A stretch of 64,000 nt of DNA from Virgibacillus sp. NKC19-16 (GTDB lineage: Bacteria; Bacillota; Bacilli; Bacillales; Amphibacillaceae). The position numbers were made by a program, and so were the translations under genes. The notes below the pieces were generated by a model. It worked only from the letters and a program-made list of their open reading frames with translations, did no database searches and had not been told where the DNA came from. The stretch lies in NCBI RefSeq assembly GCF_021560035.1, contig NZ_CP074373.1, positions 1,050,001 through 1,114,000 on the forward strand, given 5' to 3'. Below are positions 17,331 through 26,299 of the stretch, one piece after another (positions within the stretch are counted from its first letter, which is position 1; every line of letters begins with the position of its first letter).

Positions 17331-17859
17331 TTTTGCGGAAGGGTTTATTAACTTATTCCAAACAGGTGCAGACACATTTATTGACTGGATGGGATCTATC
17401 GTACCACTGGTTTTAATGTTACTCATTGCTATGAATACAATTATTCAGTTAATTGGAGAATCACGAATAAATAAGATAGCTCAAAAATCATCAAAGAATC
17501 CGTTATTAAGGTATATGGTTCTACCATTCTTAGGTTCTTTTATGCTAGCAAACCCAATGGTACATTCTCTTGGTAGGTTTATGCCTGAAAAATATAAGCC
17601 AAGTTATTTTGCAGCTGCAGGACAGTTTGCTCATACAAGTAACGGGATTTTCCCACATATTAACCCGGCAGAATTATTTATTTTCTTAGGGATTGCAAGT
17701 GGAATTGAACAGCTTGGATTGCCAATGACAGACTTAGCGGTTCGATATTTATTAGTAGGGTTATTAATGAACTTTATCGGCGGTTGGGTTACTGACTTGA
17801 CAACAAGCTATGTAGAAAAACAACAAAAAGTAAAACTAAGTAAAAACGTTGATGCGTAG
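17314..17859 (+). CDS. srlA: PTS glucitol/sorbitol transporter subunit IIC
   Basis: A 181-residue membrane subunit (EIIC2/SrlA family). Its hydrophobic segments include IVPLVLMLLIAMNTIIQLIG, and it has the family motif LPFLGSFMLANPMVHSLGRFMPEKYKPSY and QFAHTSNGIFPHINPAELF. It forms the translocation channel with IIBC. The ATG at 17314 lies inside gutM, after GGGG a few bases upstream. Confidence 0.93.
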   Translation: MDFIVSFAEGFINLFQTGADTFIDWMGSIVPLVLMLLIAMNTIIQLIGESRINKIAQKSSKNPLLRYMVLPFLGSFMLANPMVHSLGRFMPEKYKPSYFAAAGQFAHTSNGIFPHINPAELFIFLGIASGIEQLGLPMTDLAVRYLLVGLLMNFIGGWVTDLTTSYVEKQQKVKLSKNVDA

Positions 17860-17876
17860 AAGGGTAGGTGCAGATC

Positions 17877-18899
17877 ATGAGTAAAAAGGTGAAAATTGTC
17901 AAAGGTTCTGGTGGCTTTGGTGGCCCTTTAGTACTTGGTGTAAATGGCAAAAAAGATAAAGTAATGTATGTAACAGGTGGCCATAAGCCTGCTATTGTAG
18001 ATAAAATTTGTGAAATTACTGGTGCTACTGCGGTAAATGGATTTGAAACATCGGCACCAGAAGATGAAATCATGGCCGCTGTTATTGATTGCGGCGGGAC
18101 ACTACGTTGTGGTATCTATCCGCAAAAGGGAATTCCGACTATCAATATTATGGCAACAGGGAAAAGTGGCCCATTAAGAGAATATATAACCGAAGATATT
18201 TATGTATCGAATGTAGATGTAGATCAAGTAAGTATTGCAGGTGAAGAAGAGACGGATACGAACGGGTCAGCTTCTAATGCCTCTTCTAGTGATTCGGAAA
18301 ATGAAACAGAGGAACAATCCACTTATTCTAAAGATAAAAAAATTACGGAGACAAAGGCTGAGCAAGGAAAGCAGAGTTTGCTTACAAGGATTGGTTTAGC
18401 AGCAGGAAAAGTCATTAATACGTTCTATCAAGCAGCTCGTGATGCAGTACAAACCATGTTGCAAACTGTTATTCCTTTCATGGGGTTTGTAGCGTTGCTA
18501 ATCGGTATCATCCAAGGTTCGGGGATAGGTGACTTATTCGCTAATGTCATGTCTCCTTTAGCAGGAAACATTTGGGGACTTATGGCTATTGGTTTTATTT
18601 GTTCCCTGCCGTTCCTAAGTCCCTTGCTCGGACCAGGAGGCGTTATTGGACAAGTATTAGGGACATTAATTGGTGTAGAGATTGGAAAAGGGAATATCCC
18701 GCCTAATCTAGCACTACCAGCACTATTTGCAATCAACACACAAAATGCTGCTGACTTTATCCCTGTTGGTTTAGGATTAGCAGAAGCAGAAACGAAAACT
18801 ATTGAGGTTGGTGTACCGTCTGTGTTGTATTCCAGATTCTTAAACGGTGTACCAAGGGTATTTGTCGCATGGCTTGCAAGCTTTGGATTATATAAATAA
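17877..18899 (+). CDS. srlE: PTS glucitol/sorbitol transporter subunit IIBC
   Basis: A 340-residue subunit. The N-terminal EIIB part (1-115) has KIVKGSGGFGGPLVLG and the phosphoryl-Cys region DCGGTLRCGIYPQKGIPTINI. An acidic Ser-rich linker follows (about 125-160). The C-terminal membrane part shows VIPFMGFVALLIGIIQGSGIGDLF and FLSPLLGPGGVIGQVLGTLIG. The ATG at 17877 has AGGTG seven bases upstream; the GTG at 17868 lies within that site. Confidence 0.93.
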   Translation: MSKKVKIVKGSGGFGGPLVLGVNGKKDKVMYVTGGHKPAIVDKICEITGATAVNGFETSAPEDEIMAAVIDCGGTLRCGIYPQKGIPTINIMATGKSGPLREYITEDIYVSNVDVDQVSIAGEEETDTNGSASNASSSDSENETEEQSTYSKDKKITETKAEQGKQSLLTRIGLAAGKVINTFYQAARDAVQTMLQTVIPFMGFVALLIGIIQGSGIGDLFANVMSPLAGNIWGLMAIGFICSLPFLSPLLGPGGVIGQVLGTLIGVEIGKGNIPPNLALPALFAINTQNAADFIPVGLGLAEAETKTIEVGVPSVLYSRFLNGVPRVFVAWLASFGLYK

Positions 18900-18935
18900 C
18901 ATCATGAATTAATGACTAACTTAGGAGTGTTTAAT

Positions 18936-19289
18936 ATGTATCAAACAACAATTAAAGGTATCGGAAAAGACGCGAAAGCTTTTGAAGCAGAAAAAATGAT
19001 GATTTTATTTGGAGATAATGCACCAAGTGAACTAGCGGACTTCTGCTATGTTATTGATATAGTATCCGTTGATGAAGATATAACAGAAGAACATACATTA
19101 AAATTAGATGATGTTTCTTACCGTATTACAAGTGTTGGTGATGCAGTCAGAAAGAACCTAAATGACTTAGGCCACATCACGTTGAAATTCGACGGAAGCA
19201 CAACACCAGGACAATCTGGTACGCTTTATTTAGAAGATAAAGAGATTGCTGGGGTGGAAACCGGTAGTACAATTACGATTGAAAAATAA
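18936..19289 (+). CDS. srlB: PTS glucitol/sorbitol transporter subunit IIA
   Basis: A 117-residue EIIA-Gut protein starting MYQTTIKGIGKDAKAF, with MMILFGDNAPSELADFCYVID and VGDAVRKNLNDLGHITLKFDG. It passes phosphate from HPr to IIB. GGAG at 18924-18927 fixes the ATG at 18936. It is the last gene of the operon, before a strong terminator. Confidence 0.92.
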   Translation: MYQTTIKGIGKDAKAFEAEKMMILFGDNAPSELADFCYVIDIVSVDEDITEEHTLKLDDVSYRITSVGDAVRKNLNDLGHITLKFDGSTTPGQSGTLYLEDKEIAGVETGSTITIEK

Positions 19290-19306
19290 TAGGATTTGAA
19301 GATGAG

Positions 19307-19349
19307 AGACCTTCACAGCAGATGCTTATTGCTTGTGAGGGTCTTTTTT
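19307..19349 (+). terminator. Terminator of the glucitol PTS operon
   Basis: AGACCTTCACA (19307-19317) pairs with TGTGAGGGTCT (19334-19344, one G-U pair), followed by a T-run. Confidence 0.85.
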
Positions 19350-19698
19350 GATTTTTGGATAGGTTTTACTGGCATGACTATCCACAATGCAAAACTCCAA
19401 TGTACGGTGTGACATAAACAATAGACCTTCTTTCTGCATAAGCTGTTTCTTCAGTTTAATTAGTCTCTTTCACTACTACAATCGAAAGGTAGAAAGAAAA
19501 GGGGGCAATCTTTCCAAAAGCGCTTTACATAACGGTCATTCATTCTGATATATAACTATATTACTATCGTCAACAAACTCCCAGAAGATCGGACGAATTT
19601 TTTAATTTCATGCCACCAAATCAACTTTCGATACGATAGTAATTAAAAAGAGAGTTCAATAAAGCAGCAGTGCTTTTTAGACGAGGGGAGATAAACAT
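19350..19698. other. Intergenic region without a supported gene
   Basis: About 350 bases with no gene that I recognise. It ends with the ribosome site GAGGGGAG of the sigma-factor fragment. Confidence 0.4.
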
Positions 19699-19830
19699 AT
19701 GGAAAAAGGCAACGTAACACTCGAGGATATTTTCAAGCAGAATGAAAAAAGAATTCACTATCACATTCACAAACTGAACATTAGAGATCCGCATCAAGAG
19801 TTTTACACGGAAGGTCTGGTCGCAATGTAA
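19699..19830 (+). pseudogene. Truncated sigma-70-type RNA polymerase sigma factor (N-terminal fragment)
   Basis: A strong ribosome site (GAGGGGAG, eight bases) and ATG start a 43-codon frame. Its product, with DIFKQNEKRIHYHIHKLNIRD and EFYTEGLVAM, matches the start of sigma region 2 of small Bacillaceae sigma-70 proteins. A TAA follows exactly where WNAY-type residues would continue, and no further sigma sequence is visible downstream. It looks like the 5' stump of a lost gene. Confidence 0.5.
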
Positions 19831-19981
19831 GTAATCGCTATTCCTAGTTTTCTCCTTCTTTGTTCAATTATACAATTACCCAGAGTAAGAACATTGTACT
19901 AAAATGTGAACAAAAAATGTCTAAACTTGGTTTTTTATTGTAAATCACAACGTTGTACATCAAATGTCCAAGAGTTTGTGC

Positions 19982-20020
19982 TGAAAACGTATTCAACTTA
20001 AGGATAATAGGTGTTACAAT
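19982..20020 (+). promoter_or_regulatory. Perfect cre site overlapping the promoter of the Gat-type PTS operon
   Basis: TGAAAACGTATTCA (19982-19995) matches the CcpA consensus TGNAANCGNWWNCA at every position. It overlaps -35 TTCAAC (19992-19997), which is 17 bases from -10 TACAAT (20015-20020). Strong glucose repression is predicted. Confidence 0.75.
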
Positions 20021-20045
20021 AAAATTAGCGAAGGGGGGAGAAGAG

Positions 20046-22103
20046 GTGTCACTGAGTGATCGAAGCACTAAGATTTTGGATGAACTGACTAGTAATCCAA
20101 GTATAACTAGTACGGCTTTGGAGAACAAATATAACTTAACTCGTAGACAGCTTGGTTACAGCATTAATAAAATTAATGACTGGCTGATGACCAACAACCT
20201 TCCAGTAATAGAAAGAACAAGACAAGGCCATTTTATTATTGATCAATCTGTTTTCACCAAATTTAGTGGCGAACCCGATAACACTCCAAGAGAAACGGCA
20301 GTTCTTTCAGAGGGGCAGCGTGTACAAGTAATTATCATGATGCTTATAAGCAGCGATGAGGAACTATCGCTTAATCATTTTACGATAGAATTGGAAGTTA
20401 GCAAAAATACCATTCTTAGTGACTTGAAGCAGGCACAAACCTATTTAGATGAGTATGACTTGATTATCCGGTATTCGAGAAAATCGGGGTATTTACTAGA
20501 GGGTAAAGAGTTTCAAATCCGAAAGCTGCTCATCAAAGTAACTTATCAATTACTACAAATGCAGAATGGAGAAAACAGATTAAAGGAAATAGCAGCTATC
20601 AAAACAGAAGAAATTGATGAATTTAATAGACGTATTGTGAATGTGGAGAATAAGTTAAACTTAAAATTCACGGATGAAAAAATGGTAACGATGCCTTATA
20701 TACTTATTTTAATATTAAGAAGGATAGAAAATGGGAGTGGAATAAACGCTTTCTCTATCCAGTACGAGGAATTATCCAGCACGAAGGAGTATCAGGCTAC
20801 GGAGGAAATTTTCCGTAAGGCGGAGCAAATTCCAATGGAAGAACGCTTATTCATTACATTGCACCTATTAACTACAAATGTATATTGGTCGGAGTTTCTG
20901 GCAGAAGATGAAGCTGTTCCAAATCTAGTTCCGGCAGTAGATAATATGCTGCGTCTGTTTGAAAAAAGTGCATGTATTTATCTTCAGGAGCGGGAACAGT
21001 TGATGGATAAATTAATACAGCATATTAAGCCCGCCTATTATCGAATTAAATATCAACTTACAGAAACGATTGATATTCAGAGTTCCCTGAGTAAAGAATT
21101 CAAGGAATTACATCATCTTGTTAAGCGGTCAACAGGCCCGCTTGAAGATTTAATCGGTAAGGATGTCCCTGAAAATGAAACCACCTATATCACGATGCTG
21201 ATTGGGGGTTGGATGACAAGACAGGGAGACAGCATTGAGAAAAAAACAAAGGCAATCGTTGTATGTCCACAAGGTGTATCGGTTTCAAGACTAATGTTTA
21301 ACGAATTAAAGGAACTATTTCCGGAGTTTGTGTTCTTGGATTCCTTATCTGTACGTGACTTCCTAAATTATGGTTTAGATTATGATATTGTGTTTTCGCC
21401 AACGTATTTGGAAACGGATAAAAATCTGTTTATCTCAAAAGCATTTCTTGGACGGGAGGAAAAATATCGCCTGAGAAAACAAGTGATGCTTGAGTTGCAT
21501 GGTTATATGCCGAATGATATTAACGTTGATCATTTAATAGATATTATCAAAAATCATACAGTTATTGAAAATGAAAAGGCTTTAAACGAGGATTTGTATA
21601 GGTATATATCCCGAGATGAGGAATCATCTATAAGACAGAGTAGGGAAAACAAGGATATTGATTTAGATGAATTGATTACACCAGAATATATAACAGTAAG
21701 AGATTCTGTGAATTCTTGGGAGGAAGCAATACGAGTAAGTGCAGAGTCGTTAATTGAAAACGGTAAAATTGATCCGAAATATGTGGAAGCGATGATCCAT
21801 CACACCGGGGAAGATCCATATATTGTAATTGGCCCAAACATTGCCATACCTCACGCAGCACCTGAAGAAGGGGTGCGCGAGGTTGGAATGAGTCTACTGA
21901 AATTAGATGAGGGTGTACACTTTACAAGCGATTACAGTATTAATCTAGTGATTGTCATTGCAGCGGTAGACAAGCAACAACATATTCATGCGCTAATGCA
22001 GCTAATGAAACTTGCCGGTTCAGAAAGAGATCGAAAACGAGTAATTAATGCCAGTAGTGCCGAAGAGATTTATGAAATTATAAAATTATATTCCGTTGAT
22101 TGA
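20046..22103 (+). CDS. PRD-domain PTS-regulated activator of the Gat-type operon
   Basis: A 685-residue BglG/MtlR-type regulator. It has an N-terminal winged helix (ILDELTSNPSITSTALENKYNLTRRQLGYSI), a second HTH (LSLNHFTIELEVSKNTILSDL), and PRD domains (about 180-390). An EIIB-Gat-like domain carries the Cys in VVCPQGVSVSRLMFNEL, and a C-terminal EIIA domain carries IAIPHAAPEEG. The GTG at 20046 follows AAGGGGGGAG by five bases; the upstream frame from 19953 would run through the promoter. It heads the operon, with the IIA gene 39 bases downstream. Confidence 0.88.
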   Translation: MSLSDRSTKILDELTSNPSITSTALENKYNLTRRQLGYSINKINDWLMTNNLPVIERTRQGHFIIDQSVFTKFSGEPDNTPRETAVLSEGQRVQVIIMMLISSDEELSLNHFTIELEVSKNTILSDLKQAQTYLDEYDLIIRYSRKSGYLLEGKEFQIRKLLIKVTYQLLQMQNGENRLKEIAAIKTEEIDEFNRRIVNVENKLNLKFTDEKMVTMPYILILILRRIENGSGINAFSIQYEELSSTKEYQATEEIFRKAEQIPMEERLFITLHLLTTNVYWSEFLAEDEAVPNLVPAVDNMLRLFEKSACIYLQEREQLMDKLIQHIKPAYYRIKYQLTETIDIQSSLSKEFKELHHLVKRSTGPLEDLIGKDVPENETTYITMLIGGWMTRQGDSIEKKTKAIVVCPQGVSVSRLMFNELKELFPEFVFLDSLSVRDFLNYGLDYDIVFSPTYLETDKNLFISKAFLGREEKYRLRKQVMLELHGYMPNDINVDHLIDIIKNHTVIENEKALNEDLYRYISRDEESSIRQSRENKDIDLDELITPEYITVRDSVNSWEEAIRVSAESLIENGKIDPKYVEAMIHHTGEDPYIVIGPNIAIPHAAPEEGVREVGMSLLKLDEGVHFTSDYSINLVIVIAAVDKQQHIHALMQLMKLAGSERDRKRVINASSAEEIYEIIKLYSVD

Positions 22104-22142
22104 GTAGAAAACATGAATAACTTAAATAAAGGGGTGCAGGAA

Positions 22143-22628
22143 ATGAGTGAATTAGTTTTTGATGAATCTGTTATTTTACTAGATATAGAAGGCAGTACAA
22201 AAGAAGAAATTTTATCAGCAATGGGGAACAATCTAGTGGACAAAGGGCTTGTGAAAGAAAGCTTCATTAACGCAATTATCGCTAGAGAGGGAGAATTTGC
22301 AACTGGCCTTCCAACTGCAGGGTTTTCTGTAGCGATTCCACATACGGATGTGGAACATGTCAACAGAAAAACAATCAGTGTGGGTGTTTTGAGAAATGCT
22401 GTTGATTTCGGTGTTATGGGTGATGAGAGTGAAACCACATCCGTGAAATTGGTGTTTATGTTGGCAATGAATGAAGCACATTCACAGCTTGCATTATTAC
22501 AGAAACTGATGCAGGTATTCCAGAATGAAGAAACGTTGAAGTATCTAGTGAGTCAAACAGACAAAACAAGCATCAAGAATCATTTAGAAGATAAATTAGA
22601 TTTTGCTGCACTTAAAGGAGGTGAATAA
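22143..22628 (+). CDS. gatA: PTS galactitol-family subunit IIA
   Basis: A 161-residue EIIA of the fructose/galactitol family, with ILSAMGNNLVDKGLVKESFINAIIAREGEFATGLPT and the phosphoryl-His in VAIPHTDVEHV. The ATG at 22143 follows AGGGGTGCAGGA; an earlier ATG at 22113 has no ribosome site. Family-level naming only: the sugar alcohol carried is not determined. Confidence 0.88.
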   Translation: MSELVFDESVILLDIEGSTKEEILSAMGNNLVDKGLVKESFINAIIAREGEFATGLPTAGFSVAIPHTDVEHVNRKTISVGVLRNAVDFGVMGDESETTSVKLVFMLAMNEAHSQLALLQKLMQVFQNEETLKYLVSQTDKTSIKNHLEDKLDFAALKGGE

Positions 22629-22630
22629 TA

Positions 22631-22918
22631 ATGGCAGATAAGAAAAAAGTGTTGGTAGCATGCGGAGCAGGTATTGCAACATCAACAGTTGTTAATAGTG
22701 CGATTGAAGAAATGGCAAAAGAAAATAACTTAAAAGTAGATTTAGTTCAAATCAAGATTGCTGAAGTAGATTCTCATGTTGATTCAGCTGATTTACTTGT
22801 AACTACTGCAATGACAAAAAAAGAGTTTCCATTCCCAGTAATTAATGCACGCTCTTTTCTAACTGGAATCGGTACTGACGATACAAAAAAACAAATTTTA
22901 GAAGAACTAAAAAAATAA
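22631..22918 (+). CDS. gatB: PTS galactitol-family subunit IIB
   Basis: A 95-residue EIIB with the P-loop-like phosphoryl-Cys motif VLVACGAGIATSTVVNSAI (Cys11) and DLLVTTAMTKKEFPFPVI. It starts two bases after the IIA stop, with GGAGGTG upstream. It accepts phosphate from IIA and transfers it to the sugar alcohol. Confidence 0.92.
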   Translation: MADKKKVLVACGAGIATSTVVNSAIEEMAKENNLKVDLVQIKIAEVDSHVDSADLLVTTAMTKKEFPFPVINARSFLTGIGTDDTKKQILEELKK

Positions 22919-22938
22919 ACCGCTACGTAGTTATTTAA

Positions 22939-22966
22939 CCTCGATTTCTCTTAGGAGAAATTGAGG
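22939..22966 (+). other. Intra-operon hairpin between IIB and IIC
   Basis: CCTCGATTTCTC pairs with GAGAAATTGAGG (one G-U pair) over a TTAG loop, with no T-run. It is more likely an RNA processing or stability element than a terminator. Confidence 0.55.
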
Positions 22967-22999
22967 TATATAACAGTTTTATATGGAGGAGGTAAAAAT

Positions 23000-24259
23000 A
23001 TGCAAGCATTTACAGATTTTATCCAAGGCTTTCTTGATCTGGGTGCAACAGTAATTCTTCCGGTTGCCATTTTCTTACTTGGCTTATTCTTTGGCCAAAA
23101 ACCGGGTAAAGCATTTCGTTCTGGTTTAACAATTGGGGTTGCTTTTGTTGGGATTTTCCTAGTAATCGATTTACTGGTTTTAAACCTTGGTCCAGCAGCA
23201 CAAGGCATGGTTGAACGGTTGGGAGTAAGCTTGAATGTTATTGATATAGGCTGGCCTGCAACATCTTCCATTGCTTGGGCTTCGGTGGTAGCAGCATTTA
23301 TTATTCCACTTGGTTTAGTTGTAAACGTCATCATGCTTGTTACGAAAACGACAAAAACAATGAACGTGGATGTTTGGAACTTCTGGCATTATACGTTCAT
23401 GGCTGCAATGGTTTACGCTATTTCAGGCAGTATTATTCAAGGGTTAGTGGCAGCAGTGCTATTTCAAATCGTCTGTCTTAAAGTTGCAGACTGGACGCAG
23501 CCCATGGTTAGCGAATTTTATGAACTTCCGGGTGTTTCTATTGCAACCGGTAGTACAATTTCATATGCACCATTTATTCCAGTAGTAAAATTACTACAAA
23601 AAGTTCCTGGAGTAAAAAATTGGAATGCCGATCCAGAAACGATTCAAAAACGATTTGGTATTTTCGGTGAATCTATTTTCATCGGGTTAATTCTTGGTGC
23701 AGGTATTGGTGCATTAGCGGGATATAACATTGGTGAAATCATTGAGATTGGTATGTCAATGGCTGCCGTTATGGTTTTGATGCCACGTATGGTTAAGATC
23801 CTGATGGAAGGTTTAATGCCAGTTTCAGAATCCGCACGTGAATGGTTAAACAAACGATTTGGGGATAGAGAAATTTATATCGGACTTGATGCAGCAGTAG
23901 CACTTGGGCATCCTGCTGTCATTTCAACAGCACTGATTCTTGTTCCAGTCACAGTTCTATTGGCAGTTATTTTACCAGGAAATGCACTGTTACCATTTGG
24001 TGATCTGGCTACTATTCCATTTATTGTAGCATTTATTGTTGGTGCTGCAAGAGGTAATATTATTCATTCTGTAATTGTTGGTACCTTCATGATTGCTATC
24101 TCACTATACCTCGCAACAGATGTTGCACCGATATTTACGCAAATGGCTGAAACTGCTCAAATTGAGCTGCCAGAAGGTTCAACTCAAGTATCAAGTATTG
24201 ACCAGGGTGGTAACTTAGTTAACTGGGTAATCTTTAAAGTGTTTAGCTTGTTTAATTAA
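23000..24259 (+). CDS. gatC: PTS galactitol-family subunit IIC
   Basis: A 419-residue multi-spanning transporter with FIQGFLDLGATVILPVAIFLLGLFFGQKPGKAF at the start, GWPATSSIAWASVVAAFIIPLG and LPGVSIATGSTISYAPFI, all typical of GatC. The ATG at 23000 has GGAGG about eight bases before; the frame from 22961 starts within the hairpin. It forms the membrane channel of the PTS. Confidence 0.92.
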   Translation: MQAFTDFIQGFLDLGATVILPVAIFLLGLFFGQKPGKAFRSGLTIGVAFVGIFLVIDLLVLNLGPAAQGMVERLGVSLNVIDIGWPATSSIAWASVVAAFIIPLGLVVNVIMLVTKTTKTMNVDVWNFWHYTFMAAMVYAISGSIIQGLVAAVLFQIVCLKVADWTQPMVSEFYELPGVSIATGSTISYAPFIPVVKLLQKVPGVKNWNADPETIQKRFGIFGESIFIGLILGAGIGALAGYNIGEIIEIGMSMAAVMVLMPRMVKILMEGLMPVSESAREWLNKRFGDREIYIGLDAAVALGHPAVISTALILVPVTVLLAVILPGNALLPFGDLATIPFIVAFIVGAARGNIIHSVIVGTFMIAISLYLATDVAPIFTQMAETAQIELPEGSTQVSSIDQGGNLVNWVIFKVFSLFN

Positions 24260-24308
24260 TAGAATCTATTGGATATAAACTAAAATAGATTGTTTAGGAG
24301 GACTTCAG

Positions 24309-25340
24309 ATGAAAGCTCTAGTAAAAACAGAACTCGGATTTGGAAATCTGGAAATACAAGATAAGGAAGAACCTCAAGCCGGGAAAGACCAGGTGAAAAT
24401 TGAAGTAAAATACGCAGGGATCTGCGGTTCAGATATTCATACGTACGAGGGGCATTATAAAGTCGGTGTCCCTGTGACATTAGGACATGAATTTGCCGGT
24501 GAAGTTGTAGAAGTAGGTGAAGGTGTTACAGCATTTAAATCAGGCGACCGCGTTACTTCAGAAACTACCTTCTATATTTGTGGGGAATGTGAGTATTGTA
24601 AAGCTGGTGACTATAACCTCTGTAATCATCGTAAAGGATTGGGTACACAGCAGGACGGCGGATTTACGAAATATTTGATTGCGCGTGAAGGTAGCGTTCA
24701 TCATCTTCCTGAACATGTGGATTATAAATCAGCAGCGATGACAGAACCACTGTCATGTACCCATCATGCAGTGGCAAAAACGGATATTAGCGAAGGCGAT
24801 ATTGTGGTTGTAATTGGACCAGGTCCGATTGGTCTATTTACTGCACAGGTTGCTAAAAGTCGAGGAGCTACCGTTTTAATTACTGGTTTAACAAATGATA
24901 AAGTGCGTTTGGATAAAGCAAAGGAAATAGGCATCGACTATGCAGTGAACACACAAGAACAAGACATCAAGGAACTTGTTAACAGTCTGACAAACGGCTA
25001 TGGTGCAGATGTTGTGTTCGAATGTTCCGGTGCGGTTCCTGCAGCGAAACAAGGACTTGATCTTCTGCGTAAAAAAGGGCAATATGGCCAGGTTGGGCTT
25101 TTTGCTCAGCCAGAAGTTCAATTCGATCTTCAAAAAATTATTCAAAAGGAAATTCGCGTTGTCGGAAGTAGGAGCCAAAAACCTGCTGACTGGGAACCTT
25201 CTCTAGAATTAATGAATAATGGAAGTGTTAACGCTAAAGCAATGGTAACGCACGAATTTGATATTACACAATGGGACGAAGCATACCAGGCAATTAAAAG
25301 TGGGGAAGCGATCAAGGTATTATTAACTCCCGTCGATTAA
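24309..25340 (+). CDS. Zinc-dependent polyol (phosphate) dehydrogenase
   Basis: A 343-residue medium-chain dehydrogenase. The catalytic zinc site is at GICGSD and GHEFAGEV, the structural zinc site is CGECEYCKAGDYNLC, and the Rossmann motif is VVIGPGPIGLFTAQVAKSRGA. In this position it probably oxidises the PTS-delivered polyol phosphate to a ketose phosphate. The exact substrate is not readable from sequence. Ribosome site GGAGG. Another dehydrogenase of this family ends the operon. Confidence 0.88.
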   Translation: MKALVKTELGFGNLEIQDKEEPQAGKDQVKIEVKYAGICGSDIHTYEGHYKVGVPVTLGHEFAGEVVEVGEGVTAFKSGDRVTSETTFYICGECEYCKAGDYNLCNHRKGLGTQQDGGFTKYLIAREGSVHHLPEHVDYKSAAMTEPLSCTHHAVAKTDISEGDIVVVIGPGPIGLFTAQVAKSRGATVLITGLTNDKVRLDKAKEIGIDYAVNTQEQDIKELVNSLTNGYGADVVFECSGAVPAAKQGLDLLRKKGQYGQVGLFAQPEVQFDLQKIIQKEIRVVGSRSQKPADWEPSLELMNNGSVNAKAMVTHEFDITQWDEAYQAIKSGEAIKVLLTPVD

Positions 25341-25361
25341 AAATGAAATGGGGCGATTTAA

Positions 25362-26033
25362 TTGGATAAGCAAGAATTGACCAATATTATTGACTATACA
25401 CTTTTGAAACCGACAGCAAGCAAAGAGGATATTACTCACTTTTGTAATGAAACCATAGAATACGGATTTAAAACAGTATTCGTAAATCCGTATTATGTTT
25501 CACATGCGCATAATCTATTATCTCCCCATAATATTAAAGTTGGAGTGCCGATTGGTTTTTCACTTGGCGGAGCAACAACGCACACAAAAGTCGAAGAAAC
25601 AAAAGAAGCGATTAACAACGGTGCAGAAGAAATAGATATGCTGATTAATTTAGGTGCGTTGAAATCAAAAGAATTTGATGTTGTAAAAAATGACATTGCT
25701 GAGGTTGTGAAAGCTTCCGGAGGATTAACAACCAAGGTTATTATTGAAACAGCATTATTAACAAAAGAAGAGAAAATCACTGCCTCTGAAATAATTGTGG
25801 AAGCTCATGCGGATTTTGTAAAAACTGCTACTGGTTTTAATGGCGGCGGAGCTACTGTTGAAGATGTTAAGTTACTGCGTTCTGTGGTTGGAGAGAATTT
25901 TGGTGTAAAGGCTGCCGGTGGAGTTCGTAATTATGAAGATGCAGTAAATATCGTAAATGCGGGAGCAACTCGTATCGGAGCAAGCGGTGCTATAGCAATT
26001 ATCTCTGGGGAAACATCAAAAGTTTCGTACTAA
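25362..26033 (+). CDS. deoC: Deoxyribose-phosphate aldolase
   Basis: A 223-residue class I aldolase starting at TTG 25362 after GGGGCG. It has DYTLLKPTAS, VGVPIGFSLGGATT, the Schiff-base Lys in DFVKTATGFNGGGAT and the second Lys in GVKAAGGVRNYEDA. DeoC cleaves 2-deoxyribose 5-phosphate to acetaldehyde and glyceraldehyde 3-phosphate. Its place inside a polyol PTS operon, without deoxynucleoside genes, suggests either a deoxy sugar alcohol as substrate or a related aldol cleavage. Confidence 0.9.
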   Translation: MDKQELTNIIDYTLLKPTASKEDITHFCNETIEYGFKTVFVNPYYVSHAHNLLSPHNIKVGVPIGFSLGGATTHTKVEETKEAINNGAEEIDMLINLGALKSKEFDVVKNDIAEVVKASGGLTTKVIIETALLTKEEKITASEIIVEAHADFVKTATGFNGGGATVEDVKLLRSVVGENFGVKAAGGVRNYEDAVNIVNAGATRIGASGAIAIISGETSKVSY

Positions 26034-26042
26034 TTATAAGAA

Positions 26043-26072
26043 GAACGATTAAGGAATTCTGCTTAATCGTTC
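26043..26072 (+). other. Perfect 11-bp hairpin after deoC
   Basis: GAACGATTAAG and CTTAATCGTTC enclose an eight-base loop, with no T-run. It is similar in kind to the hairpin between IIB and IIC, and an operon-internal RNA stability role is likely. Confidence 0.6.
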
Positions 26073-26102
26073 AATCACTTGTAATAGAAATGAGGGTGGA
26101 AA

Positions 26103-26261
26103 ATGGTAGAAACAATGATAGATTTTATGTTGGGCCCCTTTACGGCAATAAGTGATTTTTACTTTGAATATCAAATCATCTTTAACACGCTTATCGTAGG
26201 CTTTGCACTATATAAAATTATTTTCAATAAAAAAAAGAATAAGGATGAATCCGTCAGCTAG
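26103..26261 (+). CDS. 52-residue small membrane protein of the Gat-type operon
   Basis: A short frame with a good ribosome site (GAGGGTGG) and ATG. The product has MIDFMLGPFTAISDFYFEYQ, then a hydrophobic helix (IIFNTLIVGFALYKIIF) and a basic tail NKKKNKDE, so one membrane span with the C terminus inside is expected. It fills the gap between deoC and the second dehydrogenase on the operon strand. I do not know its function; an accessory to the IIC subunit is a guess from position. Confidence 0.65.
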   Translation: MVETMIDFMLGPFTAISDFYFEYQIIFNTLIVGFALYKIIFNKKKNKDESVS

Positions 26262-26299
26262 TAGAAAGTGTCAACCAGAATTTAGAAAGGATGTTAAAG

